A DNA stretch of 48,913 bases from Lachnospiraceae bacterium (GCA_024690885.1 JAILOI010000009.1:1-48913); one strand, 5' to 3'. Numbered from the stretch's first letter, positions 1 through 9,914 are shown. The notes: generated from the letters alone by a model not told the origin. Program-made: numbers and translations.

Positions 1-186
1 AAGGGTACCAGCACCACCAGCTATTATCGCAGTGTACCGCCGGTGACCCCGATTCCGGGCTATGGTGATCCAAGTCGCCCAACCCCGCCTCCGATGCCGT
101 CCACACCAGTGGTCGAGGCCGAGCCCCAGCAGCCGGAGGAAAACCAATCGCAAGATGATAATGCCCATATGTTCGAAGAAGAATAG
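1..186 (+). CDS. 3' end of a truncated CDS with Pro/Gln/Glu-rich C-terminus (…PVTPIPGYGDPSRPTPPPMPSTPVVEAEPQQPEENQSQDDNAHMFEEE*)
   Basis: Open frame 1 from the window edge to TAG at 184-186; biased composition; followed by a terminator. Confidence 0.6.
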   Translation, partial: KGTSTTSYYRSVPPVTPIPGYGDPSRPTPPPMPSTPVVEAEPQQPEENQSQDDNAHMFEEE

Positions 187-257
187 GTTTTAGGGCAAGT
201 CTATTTCTTTGATTTGTACAAGCGTTTTAGGGCAAGTCTATTTCTTTGATTTGTACA
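187..257. repeat. Two perfect 34-bp direct repeats (gttttagggcaagtctatttctttgatttgtaca) with 37-bp period, followed by a degenerate partial third copy from about 261
   Basis: Identical sequence at 187-220 and 224-257, separated by 3 bp. Confidence 0.9.
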
Positions 258-322
258 TGAGTTGTAAGGTAAGTCGATGACGTACCTTTTTTGTAGCGAG
301 TCTGTAGAAACGTCGGCACTAG

Positions 323-368
323 AAAAGCTCCCTGCACATTGCTTTGGTCAATGTGTAAGGAGCTTTTT
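323..368. terminator. Intrinsic, probably bidirectional terminator
   Basis: AAAAGCTCCctGCACATTG-loop-CAATGTGTaaGGAGCTTTTT inverted repeat. Confidence 0.8.
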
Positions 369-469
369 GTATGTGTCCGCTACGTTTCTACCGAAAGCGA
401 GAGCGACCTCGCGGAAAAAGGTGCGAAATGGACTTGCCGTCGGAAATCGGAAAACCCAAGCGGAATGGG

Positions 470-2008
470 TTAGATGCGTATGGTCATGGCACCCGGCTGC
501 ATGGCAAGGCCCGCTTCGTTGTGGATGTGGAGTTCGCCGTAGTCGGCGGTTCCTACGTCAACGGTAATAGCAGTGCCGGTTGGAGCAAGCGCCAGGGCAG
601 GAACGGTAAGAATCAGGTCCATCGCAGACAACTGATAGGATTCGACCAGGCCTTGCTGTCCATCCAACTGAACCCGAATGTCGTTGATGCAGCTATCCTG
701 GGTCAGGACGGTGCCACCATCGTAATGCAGGGTTAATTCCGTGCGTCCGGTATGCTCGATGGCAGTGAGGCGTGGCCCTTCACAGAGAAGATCTTCGCCG
801 TAAATCATCTTGCGTGCCAGGAGAGAGAGGCGACGACCTACTTCCTTCTTCTCCTTGGGATGGATGTCGTAGTAACTGCCCAGATCCAGGATGGAGGCCA
901 TGCCCACCCGGTCATCTTCATCGGCTACCTGGCGCTGACGCTGGCGCACGGTGGCGTAGTCTTCGTCGCTGCATTCCAGCCAGACACCAAAGGGTGCCAG
1001 TTGAACGATGAAAAAATAGAGGTCGTAGTTCCATACCTTGCGCCAGTGGGCAATGAGTTTTTTTAATAACTGGTCATAGAACTTGGCGTGCCCCAAACCG
1101 CTGTCGCTTTCGCCCTGATACCAGAGGACACCCAAGCAAGGGAATCCAATGATGCGCTCCAACATGGTGGAGTACAAACCGCCGGGGCGATTGATGTTAT
1201 AAGGACCCATAGGAATCACGGGATTGTGGGCACAACGTTTGATATAGTCCAACTGCCAGTTACGATCACGTCCGTAGAGGAGCGGAGCAAAGGCTTCGCC
1301 GTTTTCTTTGGAATCTTCCCATACCCAGGCTTCTAAGCTGATGCGTTTCATCTCTTCCTCGGAATAGAGAGCGCAGGCATCGGCATATTCCTGTAAGTAA
1401 CAACTTAAATCGCAATCTTCCAATTCCGAAGCCGGAAGCCAGGCTGTGGCAGTGGAACCGCCCCAGTTACAACCGATGATACCAACCGGGACATCTTCCT
1501 TGGCGTTGATTTCCTTGGCAAAATAATAGCCGGGTGCAGAGAAACAAGCCAAATCATCGGTGACATCCGGTGTGAACCAGTGGCCATAGGCATCGTTTTG
1601 GCGGGAGGTATGCCCCTCGAAACAAATCTGCGGCACATTGAACAGATGGATGTTTTGGGACGCCGGATTACAAGCGGCATCGGCCTTGGCATCTGCCCAA
1701 TGGGCTTCGTACTGCAGGAAGAACTCCATGTTGGATTGACCACCGGCGATGTAGATATCACCTATGGAAATATCGTGGAGGGTAACCTCCTGGGTATCAT
1801 CGGATATGGTTAAGGTAAGATGCCGACCGCTTTCCCGTTTTGGAAAAGTTAAAACGAAGGAACCGGATGCATCGGCGGTGGCAGTGGATGTAACATCTTC
1901 CAAGACGCCGGTAATGAGATTTGCAGGGGTGGTAGTTCCAAGAATGCGAATCTCTTGATTGCGTTGTAGTATCATCTGGTCTTGATACAGTAATCCTAAA
2001 GTAAACAT
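470..2008 (-). CDS. Sialate O-acetylesterase-like / SGNH-type carbohydrate esterase
   Basis: IYIAGGQSNMEF motif, LWYQGESD motif, SASA-like architecture; AGGAGG Shine-Dalgarno 7 nt before the ATG at 2008 (shorter than the ORF-track start). Confidence 0.85.
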   Translation of the reverse strand: MFTLGLLYQDQMILQRNQEIRILGTTTPANLITGVLEDVTSTATADASGSFVLTFPKRESGRHLTLTISDDTQEVTLHDISIGDIYIAGGQSNMEFFLQYEAHWADAKADAACNPASQNIHLFNVPQICFEGHTSRQNDAYGHWFTPDVTDDLACFSAPGYYFAKEINAKEDVPVGIIGCNWGGSTATAWLPASELEDCDLSCYLQEYADACALYSEEEMKRISLEAWVWEDSKENGEAFAPLLYGRDRNWQLDYIKRCAHNPVIPMGPYNINRPGGLYSTMLERIIGFPCLGVLWYQGESDSGLGHAKFYDQLLKKLIAHWRKVWNYDLYFFIVQLAPFGVWLECSDEDYATVRQRQRQVADEDDRVGMASILDLGSYYDIHPKEKKEVGRRLSLLARKMIYGEDLLCEGPRLTAIEHTGRTELTLHYDGGTVLTQDSCINDIRVQLDGQQGLVESYQLSAMDLILTVPALALAPTGTAITVDVGTADYGELHIHNEAGLAMQPGAMTIRI

Positions 2009-2019
2009 GTCATTGCCTC

Positions 2020-2880
2020 CTAGCATTCATGCTGCATCTTCCGATATTCGGTGGGAGTGCAGCCTTTTACAATTTTAAACATACGAATAAAGGCGGACAG
2101 GGATGAGAATCCACAGCCGAGGGCTACGTCGGTGATGGAGTTTTTCTCATCAATGAGTAGGTTTTCCGCCATGGCAATTCGTTTTTGGTTTAAGTATTTG
2201 TAGAACGAGATATTGGTAAATTGTTTGAATAACCGGGTGAAGTAGAACTTGCTGAATCCGGCCTGTTCCGCTACCTGTTCCAGGGTTAAATTCTCCGTGC
2301 AGTGATTGGAAATATAGTCACAGATGGAGAGAAATTTGTCGGTGTATTCCTGCTGTCTGGATACATTGGAAGAAAGCTGATCCGCCGTATTGGTGTAGTT
2401 TTGTCCAATGAGTGACAACATCATAAGAAACTTCGAGTAGATATAAGACTCGGAGAAAAAGCTGTCACGGAAATACTCGTCCTGGATTTCTAAGATAATA
2501 TCGTGGATGGTATCGTAGATGCCCGGGTATGCTTCCGGTGTAATAAGAATGGCCGGAGAGAGCAGGGAGAGGATGGTATCCACATCCTTAATTTCCCGCA
2601 GGGAAGAAGCCCCCACCTGGAAGATGATTCGTTCTCCTTCCGTCGGTGCCGTCAAGGAATGGATGGTACCGGGACAGATGAAGAAGATATCTCCCTCGCG
2701 AATATCATAGGTTTGCCCCCCGCATTCGGCTTTGTAACCGTTCTTAATAGGCATAATGATTTCGGCCGGCGTATGCCAGTGGGCCGGATAATTCTCATAT
2801 TCATTATTATGATAGAACTTCAATTTGGTGTTGCCGTGATAATTCACGGTTTCCACCATACCGTTTAATGTTTCGATCAT
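2020..2880 (-). CDS. AraC family transcriptional regulator with N-terminal cupin domain
   Basis: Cupin-like N-terminus (HWHTPAEIIMPIKNG) and C-terminal double HTH (LEQVAEQAGFSKFYFTRLFKQ…ITDVALGCGFSSLSAFIRMFK); GGAGGGG SD before the ATG at 2880. Confidence 0.9.
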   Translation of the reverse strand: MIETLNGMVETVNYHGNTKLKFYHNNEYENYPAHWHTPAEIIMPIKNGYKAECGGQTYDIREGDIFFICPGTIHSLTAPTEGERIIFQVGASSLREIKDVDTILSLLSPAILITPEAYPGIYDTIHDIILEIQDEYFRDSFFSESYIYSKFLMMLSLIGQNYTNTADQLSSNVSRQQEYTDKFLSICDYISNHCTENLTLEQVAEQAGFSKFYFTRLFKQFTNISFYKYLNQKRIAMAENLLIDEKNSITDVALGCGFSSLSAFIRMFKIVKGCTPTEYRKMQHEC

Positions 2881-3214
2881 ATGTGTTCCCCTCCAATCGC
2901 ACGAATAGTACAACGTCTGTGGAATAACAATATACAGAAATTGCTTTCACAAAACCTAAAAAACATCACTGTTAATATCCCTTTTTTTAGAAAAAAAGGC
3001 AATATATTTTCTAAAAATATAAAAATATTAGGCGCAATGCATAATTTTCGTTAAGATAAATCGGTAAGAATTCACAAAGGAAGATAAAATGGGCAAAAAA
3101 ATAGCAACAATTAGGAAGCATTTTCGCAAGAATTTGTAAGCAAGTGTTGTATACTGATGATAGTATGACTTTAGTAACACAAACGCGACAAATCTTAAGA
3201 AGGGGGTATTGTTT

Positions 3215-4528
3215 GTGAAGAAAAAACTTTTATCAATTTTATTGTCTGCAACAATGGCATTAACTGCATTTGCCGGTTGTGGAGCAAGCGGAAGTGACTC
3301 TGGTAGCGCATCTTCCGGTGGAAGCAGCAGCGGTGCAGAAGAAATCACCTGGATGTTCTGGGATGATTTGAATGCAACGGAAGACATGATTTCCTTAGGA
3401 TATAAGGATGTGTTAGAGCGCTTCAACAAGGATTACGAAGGTGTTTACCATGTAACTCCAATCACCACAAACTTGGAAGAGTACTACACCAAGTTAAACG
3501 CATTGGTTGCTTCCGGCGAGACTCCGGACTGCTTCATTGTAAGTCCCGGACCAAACCTGACAACGTATGTTGAGCCGGGTGTTGCAGCAGACTTAACATC
3601 CTATTTGGATGCAGATGGATGGAAGGATACCTTCACCAGCGACAGTGTATTCACACAGCAGACCTATGATGGCAAGATTTATGCCGTACCGTTGAACATC
3701 GCAGCAGCATGCGTATTCTACAACACAGAGATGTTCGATAAGGCAGGCGTAGAAGTTCCGAAGACTTATGATGAGTTGTTGGATGCTTGTAAGAAGTTAA
3801 AAGATGCAGGCTATACACCAATCACCATCAGTGCAGGAACCGCTTGGTGCTTGTCCATGCTTTGCGCATACTTAATGGATCGTGAAGGTGTTGACCTTGC
3901 AGCTATGGAAGCCGGCGATGAGAGCTGGGTAAATGACAAGACCATCGACGCAGCAAACAAGATGTTAGAGCTGTCTCAGTATTTCCAGCCAACCGCTGCC
4001 GGAGATACCAACGACGTTGCAACCGCAGCTTTCTACAATGAGGAAGCAGCAATCTTGATTCAGGGATCTTGGGCAATCGGTCAGATCAACGGATCCAACC
4101 CAGCATTCGAGGAGAAGTGTGGAGTATTCCAGTTCCCGGCATTGGAGGGCGGCAATGATCCGAACCGTTTGATTGCAAAGTCTGATTCTCTTGCAATGAG
4201 TGCAAACACCGAGCATCCGGAAGCAGTTATCGCATTGATGAAGTACTTCACCGATGACACTGCTCAGAAGTACACTGCTGAGAAGGGTGGAAAGATTCCG
4301 GTAACCAAGGTGGAATATGATGCAGCAGCAGCACCTGCACAGCTTGCATATGTAATGGATATCTTCGAGAATGCATCCGGAACCTTCGGTTTCTTGAATG
4401 AGTCCTTGAAGACTACTGAGGCTGGTTCTTTCTTCGATGACCAGATGGTTGCTACTTACCTGGGAAGTGAGACACCGGAAGAGGCATTCAAGACCATTGA
4501 ACAATGGTACGTGGATAATATCCGATAG
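3215..4528 (+). CDS. Extracellular solute-binding lipoprotein of a carbohydrate ABC transporter
   Basis: Signal peptide with lipobox (TAFAGC), Ser/Gly linker, family 1 SBP-like sequence; AAGGGGG SD favours GTG at 3215. Confidence 0.92.
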   Translation: MKKKLLSILLSATMALTAFAGCGASGSDSGSASSGGSSSGAEEITWMFWDDLNATEDMISLGYKDVLERFNKDYEGVYHVTPITTNLEEYYTKLNALVASGETPDCFIVSPGPNLTTYVEPGVAADLTSYLDADGWKDTFTSDSVFTQQTYDGKIYAVPLNIAAACVFYNTEMFDKAGVEVPKTYDELLDACKKLKDAGYTPITISAGTAWCLSMLCAYLMDREGVDLAAMEAGDESWVNDKTIDAANKMLELSQYFQPTAAGDTNDVATAAFYNEEAAILIQGSWAIGQINGSNPAFEEKCGVFQFPALEGGNDPNRLIAKSDSLAMSANTEHPEAVIALMKYFTDDTAQKYTAEKGGKIPVTKVEYDAAAAPAQLAYVMDIFENASGTFGFLNESLKTTEAGSFFDDQMVATYLGSETPEEAFKTIEQWYVDNIR

Positions 4529-4567
4529 GATTGTTACAGAAAGAATTGTTTTAAAAGGGGAACTCTA

Positions 4568-5452
4568 ATGAATAAGTTATTACAGGACAAAAAAGCAATT
4601 TGCATTTTTGTTGTGCCGGGATTACTACTTTTTACATTCGTGCTTTTCATCCCGATTTGTCAGTCAATCTTCTATTCACTCTGTGATTATGATGCATTGA
4701 CACCGCCAAAGTTTATTGGCATCAAAAACTACATAAGTCTTTTACATGATGATACGATGAAAATCGCACTGAAGAATTCTATGTTTTTCTTGGTCTTCTC
4801 CTGTGTAACTCAGTTGATCATGGGCCTGCTTCTTGCAGGCCTGTTGACCAACATTCAGAAGGGAAGAAACTTCTTTAAGAATGTCATTTATTTACCATGT
4901 GTTTTATCATCTGCAGCACTTGGACTTCTGTGGATGTTTATCTTCAGTCCAAAGCTTGGTATCAACCAGTTATTATTGACCAAGGGAATTACCGGCCCGT
5001 TGTGGTTGATGGATACCAAGGGATTTATCACCTTGCCTATGTGGGTGATCGGATTCGTTGCTTTGTGGCAGTACGTGGGACAATCCATGATGCTCTACAT
5101 GGCACAGATTTCCGGAATCAGTAAAAGTTTATATGAAGCCAGCGCGATTGACGGCTGCTCCAAAGCACAGTCTTTCCGCTATATTACCTTGCCATTGATC
5201 AAACCAATGGTAGGTACTGCAATGAGTTTGAATGCCATTGGTTCCTTGAAGTTCTTCGATTTGATCTTCAACATGACCGAAGGCGGCCCGAACCACACGA
5301 CCGAAGTGTTGGCAACGCATCTGTATACCCAGGGATTTAAGTACTTTAAATATGGATATGCAAGTGCCATCGGTGTTGTACTTTTGATTTTGTGCTTGAT
5401 TATGACGGCGTTGATTAACAACGTATTTAAGACCGATCAGTACGAAAGTTAG
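4568..5452 (+). CDS. Carbohydrate ABC transporter permease (MalF/UgpA type)
   Basis: EAA-loop motif EASAIDGCSKAQSFRYITLPLIKP; multiple TM segments; downstream of the SBP. Confidence 0.93.
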   Translation: MNKLLQDKKAICIFVVPGLLLFTFVLFIPICQSIFYSLCDYDALTPPKFIGIKNYISLLHDDTMKIALKNSMFFLVFSCVTQLIMGLLLAGLLTNIQKGRNFFKNVIYLPCVLSSAALGLLWMFIFSPKLGINQLLLTKGITGPLWLMDTKGFITLPMWVIGFVALWQYVGQSMMLYMAQISGISKSLYEASAIDGCSKAQSFRYITLPLIKPMVGTAMSLNAIGSLKFFDLIFNMTEGGPNHTTEVLATHLYTQGFKYFKYGYASAIGVVLLILCLIMTALINNVFKTDQYES

Positions 5453-5463
5453 TGGAGGGTGTT

Positions 5464-6303
5464 ATGAATCAGAAAACAAAACGGATTTCCGTTCCGAAAA
5501 TATTAATTTATGCATTTCTCTGCATCATGGTAGCCATCTATTTGGTTCCACTCTTGTGGGTATTTTCCGTATCCTTCAAGACCAATGCAGAAATCTTTTC
5601 TTCTCCGTTTTCTTTGCCGGAGAGCTTGTTTATCGATAACTATGTGGTTGCTTGGACTGCAGGTAAGCTTGGAATTGCAACCTGGAACTCCTTTTTGGTA
5701 TGCGTGATTACATTGATTTTAAGTATGCTGATTGGTTCCATGATTGCCTTTGCAATCGCTCGTATGCAGTGGAAGTTGTCCGGATTGACCTTGACCTACT
5801 TCATGCTGGGTATGATGATTCCGGTACACTGTGTGTTGATTCCGTTGTTTACCCGATTTGCAAAAATCGGATTATCCAACAATCTATGGGGATTGGTGCT
5901 TCCGTATTTGACCTTTTCCCTACCGGTTACCATCTATATTATGACCGGATTCTTCCGAAGTCTTCCAAACGAATTGTTGGAAGCCGCATGTATTGATGGT
6001 TGCTCGATTTACAAGATTTTCTTCCAGGTTTGCCTGCCGTTGGCAAAAACCGGATTGTTTGTTACCGGTTTGATGACCTTCGTCGCAAACTGGAATGAGT
6101 TGTTGCTGGCCATGGTATTTATTTCCGATGATAACATCAAAACCTTGCCGGTATCCTTGTCCAAGTTCGTTGGACCTTATAACACAAACTACTCACAGAT
6201 GTTCGCGGCAATCATCATTGCCATCGTTCCGACCATCGTTGTATATTGCGCATTCTCCAATCAGATTGTAGATGGTTTGACGGCCGGCGCTGTGAAGGGC
6301 TAA
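5464..6303 (+). CDS. Carbohydrate ABC transporter permease (MalG/UgpE type)
   Basis: EAACIDGCSIYKIFFQVCLPLAKTG motif; GTGGAGGG SD before the ATG at 5464. Confidence 0.93.
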   Translation: MNQKTKRISVPKILIYAFLCIMVAIYLVPLLWVFSVSFKTNAEIFSSPFSLPESLFIDNYVVAWTAGKLGIATWNSFLVCVITLILSMLIGSMIAFAIARMQWKLSGLTLTYFMLGMMIPVHCVLIPLFTRFAKIGLSNNLWGLVLPYLTFSLPVTIYIMTGFFRSLPNELLEAACIDGCSIYKIFFQVCLPLAKTGLFVTGLMTFVANWNELLLAMVFISDDNIKTLPVSLSKFVGPYNTNYSQMFAAIIIAIVPTIVVYCAFSNQIVDGLTAGAVKG

Positions 6304-6321
6304 AGAAAAGGGAAAAAGACT

Positions 6322-8415
6322 ATGAACCGTACAGAAGCTAGAGAGCGAGCAGAAGCATTGGTGTCTCAGATGACGCTGGAAGAGAAGGCATCGCAGCTTA
6401 GATACAATGCACCTGCAATTCCCAGACTTGATATTCCGGAGTACAACTGGTGGAATGAAAGTCTGCATGGCGTGGCACGTGGTGGAACAGCAACCATGTT
6501 CCCACAGGCCATCGGTATGGCAGCATCCTTTGACTGCGACTTGTTGGAACAGATCGGGGAATGTATTTCAACCGAAGGCAGAGCCCGCTACAATGAATTG
6601 TCAAAAAGAGGAGACCGTGATATCTACAAGGGTTTAACCTTCTGGTCTCCCAACGTCAATATATTCCGTGATCCCCGGTGGGGCAGAGGTCATGAGACCT
6701 ATGGTGAAGACCCATACTTGGCCGGAACCCTGGGCGTATCCTTTATTCATGGAATCCAGGGCCATGGGGAGTACATGAAGGCTGCGGCTTGTGCAAAGCA
6801 TTTTGCCGTACATTCCGGACCGGAGGCACTTCGACATTCCTTTGATGCCAAGGCATCCCTAAAGGATATGGAAGAAACCTATCTGCCGGCCTTCGAGACC
6901 TGTGTCAAAGATGGTGAGGTAGAAGCGGTCATGGGCGCGTACAATCGTGTCAACGGAGAGCCTGCCTGTGCCAGCGAAACCCTGTTGAAGCGTACCTTGC
7001 GTGAGAAGTGGGGCTTCCAGGGACATGTGGTGTCGGATTGTTGGGCACTGCGTGATATTCATGAGAACCACAAAGTAACCAAGACGGCAGAGGAATCTGC
7101 CAAGATGGCACTTGAGGCCGGCTGCGATTTAAACTGTGGCTGCACCTATGAGAAATTAATGTCTGCCATTCATCAGGGATTGGTTACGGAAGAGATGGTC
7201 ACCCAGTCCTGCATCCGTTTGTTTACCACGCGTATGCTGCTTGGACTTTTTGATAAAACGGAATACGATGAGCTTGGCTGGATGGATGTTGCGACCGGCG
7301 CTCATGAGGCGCTTGCTCATACGGCCGCGCAAGAGAGCATGGTTCTATTGAAAAACAATGGAATCCTTCCGCTGATGACAGAAAATATCCGAACCCTTGG
7401 TGTCATTGGCCCGAACGCCAACAGCAGAAGCGCTCTCATTGGTAATTATCACGGAACGGCTCAGCGTTATGTGACTGTTTTAGAAGGCTTGCAGGAGAAA
7501 TTGCCTGAGTCGATCCGTGTCATTTATTCCGAAGGCTGCCACTTGTGGAAAAACAACGTGGAGCACCTATCGAAGCCATCCCGTTCCGATCGTCTGGCAG
7601 AAGCGCAGACGGTATGTGATTACTCGGATGTTGTGGTGCTGGTTGTAGGTTTGGATGAAACTTTAGAAGGAGAAGAAGGAGATACCGGTAACTCTGATGC
7701 ATCGGGAGACAAGAAGGATTTACGTTTCCCGGGACCGCAGCGGGAACTGATGCGCACGGTCTTTGATAGTGGAAAGCCGGTCATCCTAATCAATATGACG
7801 GGATCTGCTATGGATTTAGAGGCCGCCGATGAACATGCAGCAGCCATCTTACAGGCATGGTATCCCGGAGCTTTGGGAGGCGAAGACATTGCAGATCTTC
7901 TGTTAGGCAGAATATCACCCTCCGGTAAACTGCCAGTCACATTCTATCAGAACACTGCAGACCTCCCGGACTTTGATGACTATTCCATGAAGAACCGAAC
8001 CTATCGGTACTTCATGGGAACGCCATTGTATCCGTTTGGATTTGGTTTGACCTATGGATCGATGGATGTGACCAATGCCACAGTGGACGAGGAACATAAG
8101 GTGCATGCAACCATTACCAATACCGGTGATGTTGCTTGCTCGGATGTGTTACAGGTATACATCAAGGATGAAGATAGCAGCTTTGCCGTCTTGCATCCGA
8201 CCTTGTGTGGATTCGCTCGTGTCACTTTGGACGTGGGAGAGACCAAGGAAGTGGTGATTCCGTTGCAAGAACGGGCATTTACTTCGGTCAATGAAGGTGG
8301 TATTCGTAACGTGTATGGACAGAATTTCTCGATTTATGTGGGATTTTCACAACCGGATGCGCGTAGTAAGGAACTCACCCAGAAAGACACAATCAAAATC
8401 CCTTATCACTTATAA
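6322..8415 (+). CDS. Glycoside hydrolase family 3 protein (beta-glucosidase/xylosidase type)
   Basis: MTLEEKASQL, NWWNESLHG, KHFAVHSGPE, GHVVSDCWA motifs and C-terminal fibronectin III-like domain. Confidence 0.92.
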   Translation: MNRTEARERAEALVSQMTLEEKASQLRYNAPAIPRLDIPEYNWWNESLHGVARGGTATMFPQAIGMAASFDCDLLEQIGECISTEGRARYNELSKRGDRDIYKGLTFWSPNVNIFRDPRWGRGHETYGEDPYLAGTLGVSFIHGIQGHGEYMKAAACAKHFAVHSGPEALRHSFDAKASLKDMEETYLPAFETCVKDGEVEAVMGAYNRVNGEPACASETLLKRTLREKWGFQGHVVSDCWALRDIHENHKVTKTAEESAKMALEAGCDLNCGCTYEKLMSAIHQGLVTEEMVTQSCIRLFTTRMLLGLFDKTEYDELGWMDVATGAHEALAHTAAQESMVLLKNNGILPLMTENIRTLGVIGPNANSRSALIGNYHGTAQRYVTVLEGLQEKLPESIRVIYSEGCHLWKNNVEHLSKPSRSDRLAEAQTVCDYSDVVVLVVGLDETLEGEEGDTGNSDASGDKKDLRFPGPQRELMRTVFDSGKPVILINMTGSAMDLEAADEHAAAILQAWYPGALGGEDIADLLLGRISPSGKLPVTFYQNTADLPDFDDYSMKNRTYRYFMGTPLYPFGFGLTYGSMDVTNATVDEEHKVHATITNTGDVACSDVLQVYIKDEDSSFAVLHPTLCGFARVTLDVGETKEVVIPLQERAFTSVNEGGIRNVYGQNFSIYVGFSQPDARSKELTQKDTIKIPYHL

Positions 8416-8423
8416 AAACGAAG

Positions 8424-8466
8424 GAAGCGCTTGGATTACTCCAAGCGCTTCTTTCTACTTTTTATT
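8424..8466. terminator. Intrinsic bidirectional terminator between the convergent GH3 gene and argG
   Basis: GAAGCGCTTGGA-TTAC-TCCAAGCGCTTC then TTTCTACTTTTT. Confidence 0.88.
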
Positions 8467-8483
8467 ATTTTAGGATGGATTGA

Positions 8484-9704
8484 CTATTTTAATAATCCCT
8501 GCTCCTGCATCTTCATGGCACGAACTTTCAGTGGAAGTCCGAACAAGGTAATGAAACCTTCTGCATCATGATGATCGTACAAATCTCCGGTGGTAAAGCT
8601 TGCGAGAGATTCGGAGTACAAGGAGTATGGAGATGTAGTGCCGGCCTTGATGATGTTGCCCTTGTAGAGCTTGAACTTTACTTCACCGGTTACATATTCC
8701 TGGGTAGAAGTAACGAAAGCCTGAACTGCCTCACGAAGAGGAGTGAACCACTTGCCTTCGTAAACGATCTGAGCCATCTTGTTGCCCATATCTTTCTTCA
8801 CATCCATGGTTGCACGGTCTAATACCAATTCCTCTAACTGAGCGTGTGCTTCCATAAGAATGGTTCCACCAGGAGTCTCATAAACACCACGGCTCTTCAT
8901 ACCTACAACACGGTTCTCTACGATATCAACGATACCGATACCATGCTTGCCACCTAAGGTGTTTAATTCACGGATAATATCGGAAACCTTCATCTTCTTA
9001 CCATTGACGGAGGTTGGAACACCCTTCTCAAAGGTCATGGTAACGTACTCGCCTTCCTCCGGAGCTTTCTCAGGAGAAACACCAAGTACCAACAGATGAT
9101 CGTAATTTGGCTCGTTGGCCGGATCCTCTAATTCCAATCCCTCATGGGAGATGTGCCATAAGTTACGGTCACGGCTGTAGCTCTGGTCTGCAGAGAATGG
9201 AAGGTCAATGCCGTGTGCCTTACAATACTCGATTTCAGACTCTCTGGAATCCATGTTCCACTTGTCATCACGCCAAGCAGCGATGATCTTAAGGTCCGGA
9301 GCCAAAGCCTTGATGCCAAGCTCGAAACGAATCTGGTCGTTACCCTTGCCGGTAGCACCATGGCAGATTGCAGTAGCGCCTTCCTTACGAGCAACTTCAA
9401 CCAATTTCTTGGCAATACCCGGACGAGCCATGGAAGTTCCTAATAAGTACTTATTCTCGTAAACCGCACCGGCCTGAACACAAGGAACGATGTAATCATC
9501 ACAGAACTCATCGGTGATGTCCTCAATATAAAGCTTGGAAGCACCGGATAACTTGGCACGTTCTTCCAGACCGTCTAATTCCTCTCCCTGTCCGCAGTCG
9601 ATACAGCAGCAGATGACTTCGTAATCGTAGTTCTCCTTCAACCAAGGGATGATGGCTGTGGTATCCAAACCACCGGAGTAAGCTAATACAATCTTTTCAC
9701 TCAT
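8484..9704 (-). CDS. argG: Argininosuccinate synthase
   Basis: [42 protein letters not shown]; full-length. Confidence 0.98.
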   Translation of the reverse strand: MSEKIVLAYSGGLDTTAIIPWLKENYDYEVICCCIDCGQGEELDGLEERAKLSGASKLYIEDITDEFCDDYIVPCVQAGAVYENKYLLGTSMARPGIAKKLVEVARKEGATAICHGATGKGNDQIRFELGIKALAPDLKIIAAWRDDKWNMDSRESEIEYCKAHGIDLPFSADQSYSRDRNLWHISHEGLELEDPANEPNYDHLLVLGVSPEKAPEEGEYVTMTFEKGVPTSVNGKKMKVSDIIRELNTLGGKHGIGIVDIVENRVVGMKSRGVYETPGGTILMEAHAQLEELVLDRATMDVKKDMGNKMAQIVYEGKWFTPLREAVQAFVTSTQEYVTGEVKFKLYKGNIIKAGTTSPYSLYSESLASFTTGDLYDHHDAEGFITLFGLPLKVRAMKMQEQGLLK

Positions 9705-9880
9705 AATCTATTTCCTTTCCTATATATGATTCTTTTCACCCAGAATCGGGTGCAACCGGTTTTGTTAGCAGTAATACCTTTTTCCTTTTCAGACACCTCT
9801 ATTTGAACTGTCAAATCTTTTTCCTTTTTCGACTTTTCAGTCTTTTCCCTTTTGCTAACGAAACCGCTTGCTGATTCTAT
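9705..9880 (-). promoter_or_regulatory. Putative structured 5' leader of argG
   Basis: About 175 nt between the predicted TSS and ATG; long-range inverted repeat 9758-9770 / 9853-9865, internal hairpins 9801-9816 and 9831-9842, competing hairpins at 9728-9752. Confidence 0.45.
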
Positions 9881-9885
9881 GCAAT

Positions 9886-9914
9886 AATATACAATATGAC
9901 TTTCCGATGTGCAA
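9886..9914 (-). promoter_or_regulatory. Predicted sigma-A promoter of argG (TTGCAC-N17-TATATT)
   Basis: -35 at 9909-9914, -10 at 9886-9891 on the minus strand. Confidence 0.6.

Noticed and set aside
187-257. CRISPR-like direct repeats beginning GTTTTAG
   Set aside because: Only two full copies separated by 3 bp, so no spacer-sized gap, and no cas genes nearby
277-1336. Plus-strand ORFs 277-567, 371-736, 752-1066 and 1088-1336
   Set aside because: Mostly antisense to, or overlapping, the well-supported esterase CDS; no convincing RBS or recognisable family
3028-3429. Minus-strand ORF of 133 aa overlapping the solute-binding protein start
   Set aside because: Antisense to a clear lipoprotein signal region; composition mirrors the opposite strand
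9705-9900. T-box riboswitch upstream of argG
   Set aside because: No GGGTGGNACCGCG-type T-box motif and no typical specifier stem; kept only as an unclassified structured leader
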